Numbered from the stretch's first letter, positions 10,397 through 19,745 are shown. The stretch: DNA of 64,000 bases from Rhodococcus ruber (GCF_027270735.1 NZ_JAPWIJ010000010.1:1-64000); one strand, 5' to 3'. The notes: generated by a model from the letters alone, not told the origin. Program-made: numbers and translations.

Positions 10397-10454
10397 GGTT
10401 CCCGGTCGGGAACCACAGTGGCCCCCATGCAGACAGTCTGCATGGGGGCTTTCT
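10397..10454 (+). terminator. Double-hairpin terminator after sdhCDAB
   Basis: Two perfect inverted repeats lie just after the sdhB stop: GGTTCCCG/CGGGAACC at 10397-10414 and GCCCCCATGCAGAC/GTCTGCATGGGGGC at 10421-10449, the latter followed by TTTCTCGTT. The second has a 14-bp arm around a single central base and resembles an intrinsic terminator with a short U-rich tail. Confidence 0.8.
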
Positions 10455-10605
10455 CGTTCCATCGGAGTGCCTGCCCCGCGGGATTCGATCTCGCCGCGCA
10501 CCCCGGATGAGGTGTTTCTGATGGAATTCGAGGGTTGATTCCCAGGTCGAAAGGGATCAGGCTCGAGGTCGGACTTTGCATCCAGCCATCGAGAGGACTT
10601 CGTCA

Positions 10606-11778
10606 ATGACCACCTACACGAGCACAACCTGGACCGGACGGCTCGGAAAAGACGACTGCGACATCGATCTGTTCCGCGAATCGGTATCGGAGCAAGTCGA
10701 CCTCGCGAACTATCCTCATGCAACGAGCGTGCGTGAGAACGTCCTGATCTACGACGCCCGCTCGGTCGAGGGCCTCGACGCCCCCACTCGCGAGGCGATA
10801 CAGAACGAGCTCGCTCAGGCTCTGCTCACCGGGCCCGGCATCGTCGTGTTCGAGGGCGCGTTCACCGAAGCCCACGGTATGGGCGAGGCCACCGACTACT
10901 TCATGGACACCATCGCCGGCCAGCACGCCGCAGGAATGAACTCGGGCGACCACTTCGCGAAACCAGGTACCAACGATCGCGTCTGGTCTGCATTGCAGAA
11001 GCTGGCTGTCGATCGACCAGAGGTGTTCTCGACGTACTACTCCAACGACGTACTTGCGTTGGTGTCGCAGGCCTGGTTGGGACCGATGTACCAGGTGACA
11101 TCCTCGATCAATGTCGTCAACCCGGGCGGTCGAGCCCAGAATCCTCACCGTGACTACCACCTGGGATTCATGTCTGTCGACACCGCCGCTGAATTCCCGG
11201 CACACGTGCACCGACTGTCGCCCGCCCTGACTCTGCAGGGAGCCGTCGCGCATTGCGACATGCCGATCGAGAGCGGGCCGACCATGTACTTACCGTTCTC
11301 ACAGCGGTACGAACCGGGCTACATCGCTTTCAATCTGCCCGAGTTTCGAGAGTACTTCGCGCAGAACTACATTCAACTGCCACTTCGCGTCGGCGACGCC
11401 GTCTTCTTCAATCCGGCACTGTTCCATGCTGCCGGACACAACACCTCGACAGGCATTCGCCGCATAGCGAATTTGTTGCAGGTGTCGTCTGCATTCGGTC
11501 GCGCGATCGACACCGTCGACCGCAAGGCCATCGTCGAGGCCATCTATCCGTCTCTGCTTCGGATGGCGTCGAGCAGCAGCGCAGCGTTCGTCGGGAACGT
11601 CATCGCGGCGTCGGCCGAGGGATACGCATTCCCCACCAACCTCGATCGCGACCGACCGACGACCGGCCTCGCGGGCGAGACGCAGGCCGAACTTCTCGCG
11701 CGCGCCGTCGACGCCGCGATGCCCGCGCCCGAGTTGACGACTCTGCTCGAGGCTCAGGAACGGCGCAGGCGCATCTGA
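10606..11778 (+). CDS. Phytanoyl-CoA dioxygenase (PhyH) family protein
   Basis: A 390-residue Fe(II)/2-oxoglutarate-dependent oxygenase of the PhyH superfamily. The metal site is visible as HRDYH (His and Asp ligands, around residue 180) and a distal His in FHAAGHNTSTGIRR, whose Arg is a candidate 2-oxoglutarate contact. These enzymes hydroxylate lipids or small metabolites; the substrate here is unknown. A TTG at 10576 is possible, but the ATG at 10606 has GAGAGG at 10591-10596. It follows the sdh terminator, so is transcribed separately, and converges with the LacI-family gene. Its position beside sugar/inositol-type genes suggests a cyclitol or sugar-derived substrate (inference). Confidence 0.8.
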   Translation: MTTYTSTTWTGRLGKDDCDIDLFRESVSEQVDLANYPHATSVRENVLIYDARSVEGLDAPTREAIQNELAQALLTGPGIVVFEGAFTEAHGMGEATDYFMDTIAGQHAAGMNSGDHFAKPGTNDRVWSALQKLAVDRPEVFSTYYSNDVLALVSQAWLGPMYQVTSSINVVNPGGRAQNPHRDYHLGFMSVDTAAEFPAHVHRLSPALTLQGAVAHCDMPIESGPTMYLPFSQRYEPGYIAFNLPEFREYFAQNYIQLPLRVGDAVFFNPALFHAAGHNTSTGIRRIANLLQVSSAFGRAIDTVDRKAIVEAIYPSLLRMASSSSAAFVGNVIAASAEGYAFPTNLDRDRPTTGLAGETQAELLARAVDAAMPAPELTTLLEAQERRRRI

Positions 11779-11782
11779 CCCT

Positions 11783-11824
11783 CCTGTCGGGACCGAAGCC
11801 GCGCCCCACTCCGGTCTCGACAGG
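11783..11824. terminator. Hairpin between convergent phyH and lacI genes
   Basis: CCTGTCGGGACCG at 11783-11795 pairs with CGGTCTCGACAGG at 11812-11824 (13 positions, one G-U), filling the gap between two convergent genes. There is no long T-run, so it is probably a bidirectional stem-loop terminator of the actinobacterial type. Confidence 0.6.
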
Positions 11825-12856
11825 TCATCCGTTGTTGTAGCGGGTCAGGACATGGATCCGCGAGGCCTCGTTGACCACGCCGTCCAGTGCGCCCCTCGCC
11901 TGCATGATCATCCGGCAGGCCAGCCGTGCGTCGGCGCGCAGTTCGTGATGCAGAACTGCGGACACCGCCCCGGACCGCAGCAGCACCCGGTTGTCCTCGT
12001 CGAGGTCGTGGCCGATGAACACCCGGCACCGGCGGCCTGCTGCCTCGAACGCCCTGACGATCGCTGTGTTCCCGCCCCCGATCGAATAGACGGCCTCGAT
12101 CGCCGGATGCCGGCCGAGGGCGTCCACGACGAGGGACTCGACCGTCGCGTCCAGACCGTCGGTACCGGCGAGTTCGACGACGGTGCGGCCGAATCCCGCA
12201 CCCCGCTCTGCCGCGAGAGTGCGCAGCGTTGTCCGAAATCCCATTTCGCGTTCTTCTTCGCCGCGAAAGGTGTTGCTGCTCAGCGTGATCAGCACCTCTC
12301 GGTCCACGTCCCCGAGCCATTGATCGACCAGAAACGCTGCAGTGGCACCCGCCGCGCGATTGTCGATGCCTACGTACCCGAGGCGGTCCGAGGCCGGTAC
12401 GTCGGTCACGTAGGTCACGACCGGCGCGCCGGTGCCGACCACGGCGTCGATTGCCTGAGCGACGTCGGGATCGTCCGGGGCTTTGAGGATGACTCCGTGG
12501 GTGCCGCGGGCGGCGAGCTTTCCGAGGGTCTCGACCATTGCAGGTACCGATTCGGTATCTCGGAAGTGGAACCTGCATCGGACGAGCGCAGGCGAAAGCA
12601 TCGGCAGTTCGGCCTCGATCGCGGTCCGAAACTCGGCCGAGAATCGTGGCGGCGTCTGCATCACGACGTCGAACAGAAACTTGCGACCGTTGAGTCGAAG
12701 TTGCGATCGCTGCTTGTCCAGGTCTGTGATCGCCTGCTGCACTTCGGCTCTGGTGTCCTGCCGCACCCCCGGCCTGTCGTGCAGAACACGATCGACCGTG
12801 GCTTCACTGAGACCGGCCTGCTGCGCAATCTCGCGGACCTTGAATCGATGCCTCAC
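11825..12856 (-). CDS. LacI family transcriptional regulator
   Basis: A 343-residue repressor with an N-terminal LacI helix-turn-helix (VREIAQQAGLSEATVDRVLHDRPGV, about residues 7-31), a hinge region and a periplasmic-binding-protein-like effector domain (about 60-330). It starts with GTG at 12854-12856, preceded by GAGGTC in the transcribed strand. Divergent from the SDR/Gfo-Idh operon with only 77 bp between starts, it is the obvious candidate to control that operon and perhaps the ABC importer further right. The inducer is probably a sugar or cyclitol (family knowledge plus context). Confidence 0.88.
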   Translation of the reverse strand: MRHRFKVREIAQQAGLSEATVDRVLHDRPGVRQDTRAEVQQAITDLDKQRSQLRLNGRKFLFDVVMQTPPRFSAEFRTAIEAELPMLSPALVRCRFHFRDTESVPAMVETLGKLAARGTHGVILKAPDDPDVAQAIDAVVGTGAPVVTYVTDVPASDRLGYVGIDNRAAGATAAFLVDQWLGDVDREVLITLSSNTFRGEEEREMGFRTTLRTLAAERGAGFGRTVVELAGTDGLDATVESLVVDALGRHPAIEAVYSIGGGNTAIVRAFEAAGRRCRVFIGHDLDEDNRVLLRSGAVSAVLHHELRADARLACRMIMQARGALDGVVNEASRIHVLTRYNNG

Positions 12857-12933
12857 GCCGACCTCGTTTCGTGATGCTTTTTTGAGGGGTTTTTCCTGTT
12901 GATCGTAACCTCATCGGCCGCAACACTGAACGC

Positions 12934-13731
12934 ATGAATTCCTATCTGTCCGACACACCCCTCCTCGGGAACTCCGTCGTTCTCGTCAGCGGCGGAACCC
13001 AGGGCGTCGGTGCGGGCGTTGTTCGAGCTGCTGCTCGCGAGGGTGCTGCAGTCGCCTTCACCGGCCGACGCGTCGACGTCGGCTCGGCCTTGCAGGACGA
13101 GTTGAACGCCGCCGGCCACTCCACACACTTCATCGAGGCCGACGTATCGGACCCCGACTCCGCTCGCGGGTCGGTCGACCGCACGGTGGACAGGTTCGGA
13201 CGAATAGACGCTCTGTGCAATGCCGCCGGCCTCACCACGCGGGGCACACTGGTGGACACCACTCCGGAGTTGTTCGATCACCACATCGGCGTCAATCTGC
13301 GCGGCCCGTTCTTCACGATGCAAGCTGCAGTGCAGAACATGGTCTCGCGTGGTGCAGCCGGGACCATCGTCAACGTCATCTCGATTGCCGAGCACGGCGG
13401 CCAGTCCTTTCTCGCCCCCTATGTCGCGGCCAAAGCCGGTCTGGCCGGTCTGACGAAGAACGCGGCGTACGCGCACCGGTGGGATCGCATCCGCATCAAC
13501 GGGCTGAACATCGGCTGGACCGAGACCGAGGGCGAGACCGAGATACAGAAGCGCTTTCACGGTGGTGATGACGACTGGGCCGCCAAGGCGAACGACAGTG
13601 TCCCCATGGGCAAACTCGGCCAAGTCGACGAAATTGCCGACTTCGTCGTTCTGCTGCTCTCCTCGCGCAGTGGAGTAGTCACCGGTTCCGTCATCGACTG
13701 GGATCAAACGATCATCGGAGGGCAGGACTGA
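12934..13731 (+). CDS. Short-chain dehydrogenase/reductase in sugar cluster
   Basis: A 265-residue classical SDR. The cofactor loop GGTQGVGAGVV (about 20-30), the NAAG motif, and the catalytic residues in SIAEHGG and PYVAAKAGL (YxxxK) are intact. It likely oxidises or reduces a hydroxyl/keto group of a sugar or cyclitol. It opens an operon of four genes read rightward: its TGA overlaps the next ATG (TGATG), and the remaining genes overlap by four bases each. The divergent LacI gene likely regulates it. Confidence 0.85.
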   Translation: MNSYLSDTPLLGNSVVLVSGGTQGVGAGVVRAAAREGAAVAFTGRRVDVGSALQDELNAAGHSTHFIEADVSDPDSARGSVDRTVDRFGRIDALCNAAGLTTRGTLVDTTPELFDHHIGVNLRGPFFTMQAAVQNMVSRGAAGTIVNVISIAEHGGQSFLAPYVAAKAGLAGLTKNAAYAHRWDRIRINGLNIGWTETEGETEIQKRFHGGDDDWAAKANDSVPMGKLGQVDEIADFVVLLLSSRSGVVTGSVIDWDQTIIGGQD

Positions 13732-14738
13732 TGGGATCGCGGATCGGTGTCATCGGACTCGGACGAATCGGCGCGTTCCACGTCGACACGCTCAGCACAC
13801 TCGACGGCGTAGACGGCCTCGTGGTCACGGACGAGCGTCAGGAAGTGACCGACTCGGTGGCGCGAAAATCCGGTGCCGAAGCGGTCTCGTCCGCCGCGGA
13901 GTTGATCGCGTCGGGGGTCGACGGAGTTGTCGTCGCCGCCGCGACGTCCGCGCACGCGGGGCTGGTTCTGGCGTGTGTCGATGCCGGGGTACCGGTGTTC
14001 TGCGAAAAGCCCATTGCCTTCACCGCGGCCGAGAGTCTCGCTGTGGTGCAAAGAATCTCGGGCGGTTCCGTGCCGGTTCAAATCGGGTACAACCGGCGAT
14101 TCGATCCCGCCTTCGTCGCCGCCAAGGCCGCCGTCGTGTCGGGCGAGCTCGGCCGACTACATACCGTCCGCTCGACCACCCTCGATCCGGCTCCCCCGCC
14201 GATGTCGTACATCGCCACCTCCGGTGGCATCTTCCGCGACTGCAGTGTGCACGATTTCGATATCGTTCGATGGGTCGTCGGACACGAGGTCGTCGAAGTG
14301 TACGCGGCAGGTTCGAACCAGGGCGATCCCGAGTTCTCGGCCGTCGGCGACGTCGATACGGCAACTACGACAATCACTTTCGAGAACGGCACGCTGGGCG
14401 TCGTGTCCAACACCCGATACAACGGGCGCGGCTACGACTGTCGCCTCGAGGTACACGGCAGCGACGATACCGTCGCGGCCGGGTGGGATCAGCAGGTACC
14501 GGTGCGCAACCTCGACGCCGGGGCGACCTTCCCCGATTCCACACCGCACAGCTTCTTCATGGACCGCTTCGAGTCGGCCTACCAGGCCGAACTGTCCGCC
14601 TTTCTGCGGGTCGTCACCGGCGACATCCCCTCACCGTGCACGGCGCGCGACGCCCTGGAGGTCGCGTGGATTGCCGAGGCCGCAACACTGTCCTTACAAC
14701 AGCACCGACCGGTGCGGATCGACGAGGTACGTCCATGA
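13731..14738 (+). CDS. Gfo/Idh/MocA oxidoreductase, inositol dehydrogenase-like
   Basis: A 335-residue NAD(P)-dependent dehydrogenase. The N-terminal Rossmann fold has IGVIGLGRIGAFH, followed by the conserved EKP motif (around residue 90) and a substrate site GGIFRDCSVHDFDIVRW, whose Asp and His arrangement matches myo-inositol 2-dehydrogenases (IolG). It probably oxidises an inositol isomer or related polyol. Its stop overlaps the next start (ATGA at 14735). The adjacent IolE-like TIM barrel strengthens the cyclitol interpretation, although substrate specificity in this family cannot be read from sequence. Confidence 0.85.
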   Translation: MGSRIGVIGLGRIGAFHVDTLSTLDGVDGLVVTDERQEVTDSVARKSGAEAVSSAAELIASGVDGVVVAAATSAHAGLVLACVDAGVPVFCEKPIAFTAAESLAVVQRISGGSVPVQIGYNRRFDPAFVAAKAAVVSGELGRLHTVRSTTLDPAPPPMSYIATSGGIFRDCSVHDFDIVRWVVGHEVVEVYAAGSNQGDPEFSAVGDVDTATTTITFENGTLGVVSNTRYNGRGYDCRLEVHGSDDTVAAGWDQQVPVRNLDAGATFPDSTPHSFFMDRFESAYQAELSAFLRVVTGDIPSPCTARDALEVAWIAEAATLSLQQHRPVRIDEVRP

Positions 14739-15625
14739 GCGCCATTCGCATTGCTGGAGCACCTATCTCGTGGGGAGTGTGCGAGGTTCCCGGATGGGGC
14801 TACCAAATTCCGGCAGACCGCGTGCTGACCGAGATGCGCGGCGCGGGACTGACGGCCACGGAGGTGGGTCCGGAAGGATTCCTCCCCGCCGAGCCTGCCG
14901 AACTCGCGCACACTCTGCAGCGCTACGGCCTCACCTCCGTGGGCGGGTTCGCTCCGGTGCTACTGCACAACCGAGACCACGACCCGGTTCCAGGCATCGG
15001 GCCGCTGCTCGACGCGTTCGTTGCGAGCCGCGCCGAGGTTCTCGTGCTCGCCGCCGCCACCGGCAGCGAAGGCTACGACTCACGACCCATCCTGAACGAT
15101 GATCAATGGACAACGTTGCTGCTCAACCTCGATCGGCTGCACGTTGCCGCCGACAGCCGAGGCATCCGTGCCGTTCTGCATCCACATGTGGGCACCATGG
15201 TCGAGAAGCGCGACGAAGTGTTCCGAGTGCTCGATGGATCGAGCATCCCGCTGTGTCTCGATACCGGCCACCTTCTCATCGGTGGGACCGATCCGGTGGA
15301 ACTGGTGACCGTCGCGTCCGACCGCATCACCCACGCTCACCTCAAGGACGTATCTCTGCCACTGGCCGCTCAGGTGCAATCAGGTGAGCTCACCTACACC
15401 GAGGCGGTGGCTCTCGGCATGTACACACCGCTCGGCACCGGTGATGTCGACATCTCATCGGTCGTGAACAAGCTGCTCGACGCAGATTTCGAGGGTTGGT
15501 TCGTATTGGAACAGGACACAATCCTGTCCGAGGAGCCGTCGGGCGCAGGACCGGTTCGCGATGTCGTTGCCAGTGTCGAATTCTTGCGTGACATCGTGCA
15601 GTTGCGCGCGGGGGCACGCTCGTGA
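14735..15625 (+). CDS. Sugar phosphate isomerase/epimerase family (IolE-like TIM barrel)
   Basis: A 296-residue xylose-isomerase-like TIM barrel. The N-terminus IRIAGAPISWGVCEVPGWGYQI resembles inosose dehydratase (IolE), and metal-ligand candidates are seen in LHPHVGTMVE, LCLDTGHLLIGG, HAHLKDV and the late Glu in FVLEQD. The start ATG at 14735 overlaps the previous stop; an in-frame open region extends to 13973 but lies inside the dehydrogenase gene. Likely dehydrates or isomerises the keto-product of the preceding dehydrogenase. It overlaps the next gene by GTGA. Confidence 0.82.
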   Translation: MSAIRIAGAPISWGVCEVPGWGYQIPADRVLTEMRGAGLTATEVGPEGFLPAEPAELAHTLQRYGLTSVGGFAPVLLHNRDHDPVPGIGPLLDAFVASRAEVLVLAAATGSEGYDSRPILNDDQWTTLLLNLDRLHVAADSRGIRAVLHPHVGTMVEKRDEVFRVLDGSSIPLCLDTGHLLIGGTDPVELVTVASDRITHAHLKDVSLPLAAQVQSGELTYTEAVALGMYTPLGTGDVDISSVVNKLLDADFEGWFVLEQDTILSEEPSGAGPVRDVVASVEFLRDIVQLRAGARS

Positions 15626-16614
15626 GCGCACTGCGGATCGGCATACTGGGCGCGTCCCGGATCGCCGAGCAGGCGTTGGTCGAACCAGCACGCATTCTCG
15701 GGCACCGTCTGGTCGCGTGCGCGGCGCGTGACCGCACCCGAGCGGAGAGCTTCGCCGAAAAACACGGAGTGGAGCGAGTTCTCGACTCCTACCAGGACGT
15801 CCTCGACGATCCGGAGGTCGACGTCGTCTACAACCCCCTCGCGAATGCGCTGCACGCACCGTGGAATCTCGCGTCGATCCGAGCCGGGAAACCGGTGCTC
15901 ACCGAGAAGCCCTCTGCGAGCACTGCATCCGAGGCCGATCGAGTTCGACTGGCGGCATCTCGAGCCGGAGTGCCGGTGATGGAGGGGTTCCACTATCTGT
16001 TTCACCCGGTTACCGAGCGCCTGCAGCAGTTGGCGAGCGACGGCACCCTGGGCGACCTGCTTTCCATCGAGACGATCACGCATATGCCGGCCCCCGCGGA
16101 GGACGACCCCCGATGGCATCTCGAGCTGGCCGGCGGTGCCCTTATGGACCTCGGGTGCTACGGCCTGCATGCGCAACGGCTGTTCGGATCGATGGCCGGT
16201 GGCCGGCCCGTCGTCACGGCAGCCCGACTCACCCCACATCCGTCCGGAGTGGACAGCGCCTTCGACGTCGATCTGGCGTTCCCCGGCGGTGTCACGGGCC
16301 GTGTCACGGGCTCCATGACCGCGCCGGAGTACGACTTTCGAATCAAGATCACCGGCACACGCGGAGAAGCGTTGGCGCACAACTTCATCAAACCGAACGA
16401 GGACGATCGCGTCACGACGATCGTGAACGGCGACCGTAGAACCGAGAACCTGGGTAGACGCTCGTCCTACACTTACCAGCTCGAGGCATTCGCCGATCAC
16501 ATCCTGCACGGCGCTTCGATACCGTCGGACGCCGAAGACGCTGTGCGAAACATGGAGATGATCGACCGAGTCGTCGACGTGGCGTCGCGTAGCGACGTCA
16601 CACGAACGCGCTGA
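15622..16614 (+). CDS. Gfo/Idh/MocA oxidoreductase (second paralogue)
   Basis: A 330-residue oxidoreductase with Rossmann motif IGILGASRIAEQAL, TEKPSAS (EKP motif) and GGALMDLGCYGLH in the substrate domain, closer to the trans-dihydrodiol/glucose-fructose type than to the inositol-dehydrogenase-like paralogue two genes upstream. It starts at a GTG at 15622 overlapping the previous stop (GTGA). It ends the four-gene operon; its 3' end overlaps the convergent acyl-CoA dehydrogenase by 17 bp. The role is probably oxidation or reduction of a sugar derivative; substrate unknown. Confidence 0.82.
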   Translation: MSALRIGILGASRIAEQALVEPARILGHRLVACAARDRTRAESFAEKHGVERVLDSYQDVLDDPEVDVVYNPLANALHAPWNLASIRAGKPVLTEKPSASTASEADRVRLAASRAGVPVMEGFHYLFHPVTERLQQLASDGTLGDLLSIETITHMPAPAEDDPRWHLELAGGALMDLGCYGLHAQRLFGSMAGGRPVVTAARLTPHPSGVDSAFDVDLAFPGGVTGRVTGSMTAPEYDFRIKITGTRGEALAHNFIKPNEDDRVTTIVNGDRRTENLGRRSSYTYQLEAFADHILHGASIPSDAEDAVRNMEMIDRVVDVASRSDVTRTR

Positions 16615-17803
16615 AGCCCGTCACACCACGGCCGACGATCAGGTTGTTGATCTGCGCGGTGCCCTCGTACGAGTACAACGCCTCGGCGTCGGCGAAGAAC
16701 CTGATGACGTCATGCTCGATCAGAATTCCGTTGCCGCCCATGATTTCTCGGGCCCAACTCACCACTTCGCGCAGCCGCGTCGTACAGAAGGTCTTCGCGA
16801 GCGCTGCATGCTCGTCGTAGTGGACGCCGTTGTCCTGCAGCTGCGAAACACGAATCGCCATACCCAGCGAGGCGGTGATGTTGGCGGTCATCCGGGCGAT
16901 GAGATCGGCGATCAGCTGAAACGAGGCAATCGGAGAACCGAACTGCTCGCGTTCACGCGCATACGCAACTGCTCGCTCGTACGCACCCATCATGACGCCC
17001 ACCGCCTGGAACGCCACTCCTCCACGGGTCAGGCGGAGCACTTTGGCGGTATCGGCGAAGGAGTTCGCGTCGGCGAGCTTGTTGCCGAGCGGTACTCGGC
17101 AGTTCTCCAGATGTACGTCCGCGTTCTCCACCGCCCGGAGCGAGTACTTGCCCTCGATCTTCTCGGCGCGGAATCCCTCGAAGTGCTTTTCGACCACGAA
17201 GCCCTTCACCTCGCCGTCGGCCTCGTCCTTGGCGAAGACGATGGTCAGGTCTGCGAAGGTGGCGTTGCCGATCCAGCGCTTACTGCCGTTGAGGATCCAG
17301 TGATCGCCGTCGAGTCGAGCCGTGGTTTCCAGTCCGCCCGCGACGTCGGATCCACCGTGCGGTTCGGACAGGCCGAAGGCACCGATAGTCTCCATCCGCC
17401 GCATGGCCGGCAACCACCGCGCACGTTGTTCCTCGGAGCCCAGAATCGAGATGCTGCTCATCGCCAGTGAACTGTGCACGCTGAACATCGTTCCCGAAGA
17501 CGGATCGATCCGCGCGAACTCCATCTCCAGCCAGCCGGTGAGCAGCTTACGCGAGGCCTTTCGATCGTCGAAAGCGTATCCGAGACCGGCAATCTCGAGC
17601 TCGGCGATCAACGGCAACAGATGCACCGGCGAGCTCGCCTTCTCCCAGAATTCGTTGGCTCGGGGCGCGACCTCATCCCGGAGAAACTGCCGCGTACGCA
17701 GAACCACCTCGATCTCGGCGTCGTCGAGCATGCTCTGATATCCGTAGAAATCCGACTCGAGAAAATCGGGCGACAGTGGTCCGAGGGGCTCGTGCTCACT
17801 CAT
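16598..17803 (-). CDS. Acyl-CoA dehydrogenase (glutaryl-CoA dehydrogenase-like)
   Basis: A 401-residue flavoenzyme. The FAD site FGLSEPHGGSDVAGGLETTA, the GSKRWIGNA loop, the dimer-interface REQFG segment and the catalytic Glu in ALYSYEGTAQINNLIVGR are all present. The YEGT placement and overall sequence are closest to glutaryl-CoA dehydrogenases and related short-chain enzymes. It acts on an acyl-CoA and passes electrons to ETF. Its relation to the flanking sugar operon is unclear: it sits between that operon and the ABC transporter on the opposite strand, and its 3' end overlaps the neighbouring gene. Confidence 0.88.
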   Translation of the reverse strand: MSEHEPLGPLSPDFLESDFYGYQSMLDDAEIEVVLRTRQFLRDEVAPRANEFWEKASSPVHLLPLIAELEIAGLGYAFDDRKASRKLLTGWLEMEFARIDPSSGTMFSVHSSLAMSSISILGSEEQRARWLPAMRRMETIGAFGLSEPHGGSDVAGGLETTARLDGDHWILNGSKRWIGNATFADLTIVFAKDEADGEVKGFVVEKHFEGFRAEKIEGKYSLRAVENADVHLENCRVPLGNKLADANSFADTAKVLRLTRGGVAFQAVGVMMGAYERAVAYAREREQFGSPIASFQLIADLIARMTANITASLGMAIRVSQLQDNGVHYDEHAALAKTFCTTRLREVVSWAREIMGGNGILIEHDVIRFFADAEALYSYEGTAQINNLIVGRGVTGFSAFV

Positions 17804-17900
17804 GGTCGGCTCCTTCGTCTGGCACCTCCCTTGGGCACCGTTGGTGCTCGTCTACCCGTCGCACGGAGTTCTCACGCATAGCGCTCGGCCAGTACAGCAG

Positions 17901-18683
17901 TCAGCGGCGCAGCTCGTGGGTGAGGGTCGCCAGTTCGTCGCCGCCCGCCATTTCCTTCGTGAGGTCGTCGAGCGATATGTCGTCGTAAGCACAATCGAGC
18001 GTCTGCCGACCACGGTTGAGCAGAACGAAATGATTTCCGACCAGGTACGCGTGGTGTGGATTGTGGGTGATGAACACGACGCCGAAGCCTTGCTCTCGGG
18101 CGGCGGAGACGTAACGCAGAACCATGCCCGACTGCTTGACGCCCAGCGCGGCCGTCGGCTCGTCGAGGATGAGCACACGCGCGCCGAAGAAGATGGCGCG
18201 GGCGATGGCCACGCACTGTCGCTGCCCACCGGAGAGGGAGCCGATGGGGGCATCGACGTCGGGCAGATCGATGCCGATCTTGCGAAGTTCCTCGATGGTC
18301 GTCGCGCGCATGGCGTGGATGTCGAGGGATTTCAGGACCTTGCCCCGGCGCAACTCCTGGCCGAGAAAGAAGTTGCGCCACACCGGCATCAGGGACACGA
18401 CTGCCAGGTCCTGATAGACAGTGGCGATTCCCTTGTCCAGGGCGTCTTTCGGCGACCCGAAGGTCGCTGGTTCGCCGTCGACGAGCAACTGGCCCTCGGA
18501 CTGCTGATGCAGGCCGGCCATGATCTTGATCAAGGTGGACTTGCCTGCACCGTTGTCACCCAGAACGCACGTGACCTCACCGGCGCCGACGCGCAGATCG
18601 ATTCCCTGCAGCGCAGTGACGTTGCCGTAACTCTTGCCCACGTTCCTGAGTTCGATGACGGGGGTGTTCGCGGAAGAAGTCAT
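17901..18683 (-). CDS. Sugar ABC importer ATP-binding protein (single-domain)
   Basis: A 260-residue ATPase with Walker A GDNGAGKSTLIKI, Q-loop region YQDLAVV, signature LSGGQRQCVAIARAI, Walker B VLILDEPTAALG and H-loop VFITHN. It has one nucleotide-binding domain, unlike the duplicated RbsA/MglA type, and is thus like FrcA of fructose importers. It energises the adjacent RbsC-type permease; only three bases separate the two. It is the last gene of the binding protein-permease-ATPase operon. Confidence 0.9.
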   Translation of the reverse strand: MTSSANTPVIELRNVGKSYGNVTALQGIDLRVGAGEVTCVLGDNGAGKSTLIKIMAGLHQQSEGQLLVDGEPATFGSPKDALDKGIATVYQDLAVVSLMPVWRNFFLGQELRRGKVLKSLDIHAMRATTIEELRKIGIDLPDVDAPIGSLSGGQRQCVAIARAIFFGARVLILDEPTAALGVKQSGMVLRYVSAAREQGFGVVFITHNPHHAYLVGNHFVLLNRGRQTLDCAYDDISLDDLTKEMAGGDELATLTHELRR

Positions 18684-18686
18684 CGA

Positions 18687-19745
18687 TTACCTTTTCGCCG
18701 CGAAGTTGCGGAAGGAGTTGTTGGCAATCACTGCGAACAGCAGCATTGCGCCGAGAAAGAACTTGAACCAGTCGGGGTTCCACCCGGCATAGACGATGCC
18801 CTGATTGGTCATGCCGAAAATGAACGCGCCGATGAACGCGCCGATCGCCGTGCCGTATCCGCCGGTGAGCAAGCACCCGCCGATCACTGCGGCGATGATG
18901 TAGAGGAACTCGTTGCCGACGCCTTGGCCGGATTGCACGGTATCGAAGGCGAACAGCAGATGCATGCCGACGAACCAGGCGCAGAAGCCGACGAACATGA
19001 ACAAGCCGACCTTGACCCTCGTGACCGGCACCCCGACGGCTCGCGCCGATTCCTGATTGCCGCCGACGGCGAAGATCCAGTTGCCGGTGCGCGTTCTCAT
19101 CAAGACCCAGGTCGCCGCCAGCGTCAGTACGATCCACCACACGACAGTGACGCGGATGGACACTCCGAACAGCGAGAACGAGGACGAGAACACAGCTTTG
19201 GCCGAATCGAATCCCTCCATGTCCGAGATGGACGGGGTGGCCACTTGACCGGTGACGAGCTTGGTGACGGCGAGATTGATGCCGGTGAGCATCAGGAACG
19301 ACGCCAGCGTGATCAGGAACGACGGGATTCTGGTTCGCATCACCAGGTAGCCGTTGAACACGCCCACCGACAGGGCAAGCAGCAATGCCAATGCGGAGCC
19401 TGCCCACACGTTCAGATGCAGGTTGTAGGCCAACATCGACGCCATGATCGAGGAGAAGGTCACTGCTACACCGGTGGACAGGTCGAACTCGCCGCCGATC
19501 ATCAACAAGGACACCCCGACCGCCATGATGCCGATGGTCGAGGACGCATACAGCACGGTCGCGAGTGCCTCGGGCGACCGAAACGGTGGCGCAACTATGC
19601 AGAAGAAGACGAAGATGGCGACCGCGCCGAACAGCGCGCCGATCTCCGAGCGAATCAACAACCGCTGCAACGGCTTCTGTTTCTTCACCCGCTCATCGAC
19701 GACGGCAGTGTGTGTCGACAGAGCCGGATCGGCCTGTGTGGGCAT
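18687..19745 (-). CDS. Sugar ABC importer permease (RbsC/FrcC type)
   Basis: A 352-residue integral membrane permease of the BPD_transp_2 family with about nine to ten hydrophobic segments. The conserved EFDLSTG segment and the late AAVIGGCLLTGGYGT motif are typical. The frame is open to 19898, but the ATG at 19743-19745 is preceded by GGAAGGA and avoids overlap with the binding protein gene. It transports the same substrate as the lipoprotein encoded 29 bp upstream, and the ATPase is immediately downstream. Confidence 0.9.
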   Translation of the reverse strand: MPTQADPALSTHTAVVDERVKKQKPLQRLLIRSEIGALFGAVAIFVFFCIVAPPFRSPEALATVLYASSTIGIMAVGVSLLMIGGEFDLSTGVAVTFSSIMASMLAYNLHLNVWAGSALALLLALSVGVFNGYLVMRTRIPSFLITLASFLMLTGINLAVTKLVTGQVATPSISDMEGFDSAKAVFSSSFSLFGVSIRVTVVWWIVLTLAATWVLMRTRTGNWIFAVGGNQESARAVGVPVTRVKVGLFMFVGFCAWFVGMHLLFAFDTVQSGQGVGNEFLYIIAAVIGGCLLTGGYGTAIGAFIGAFIFGMTNQGIVYAGWNPDWFKFFLGAMLLFAVIANNSFRNFAAKR

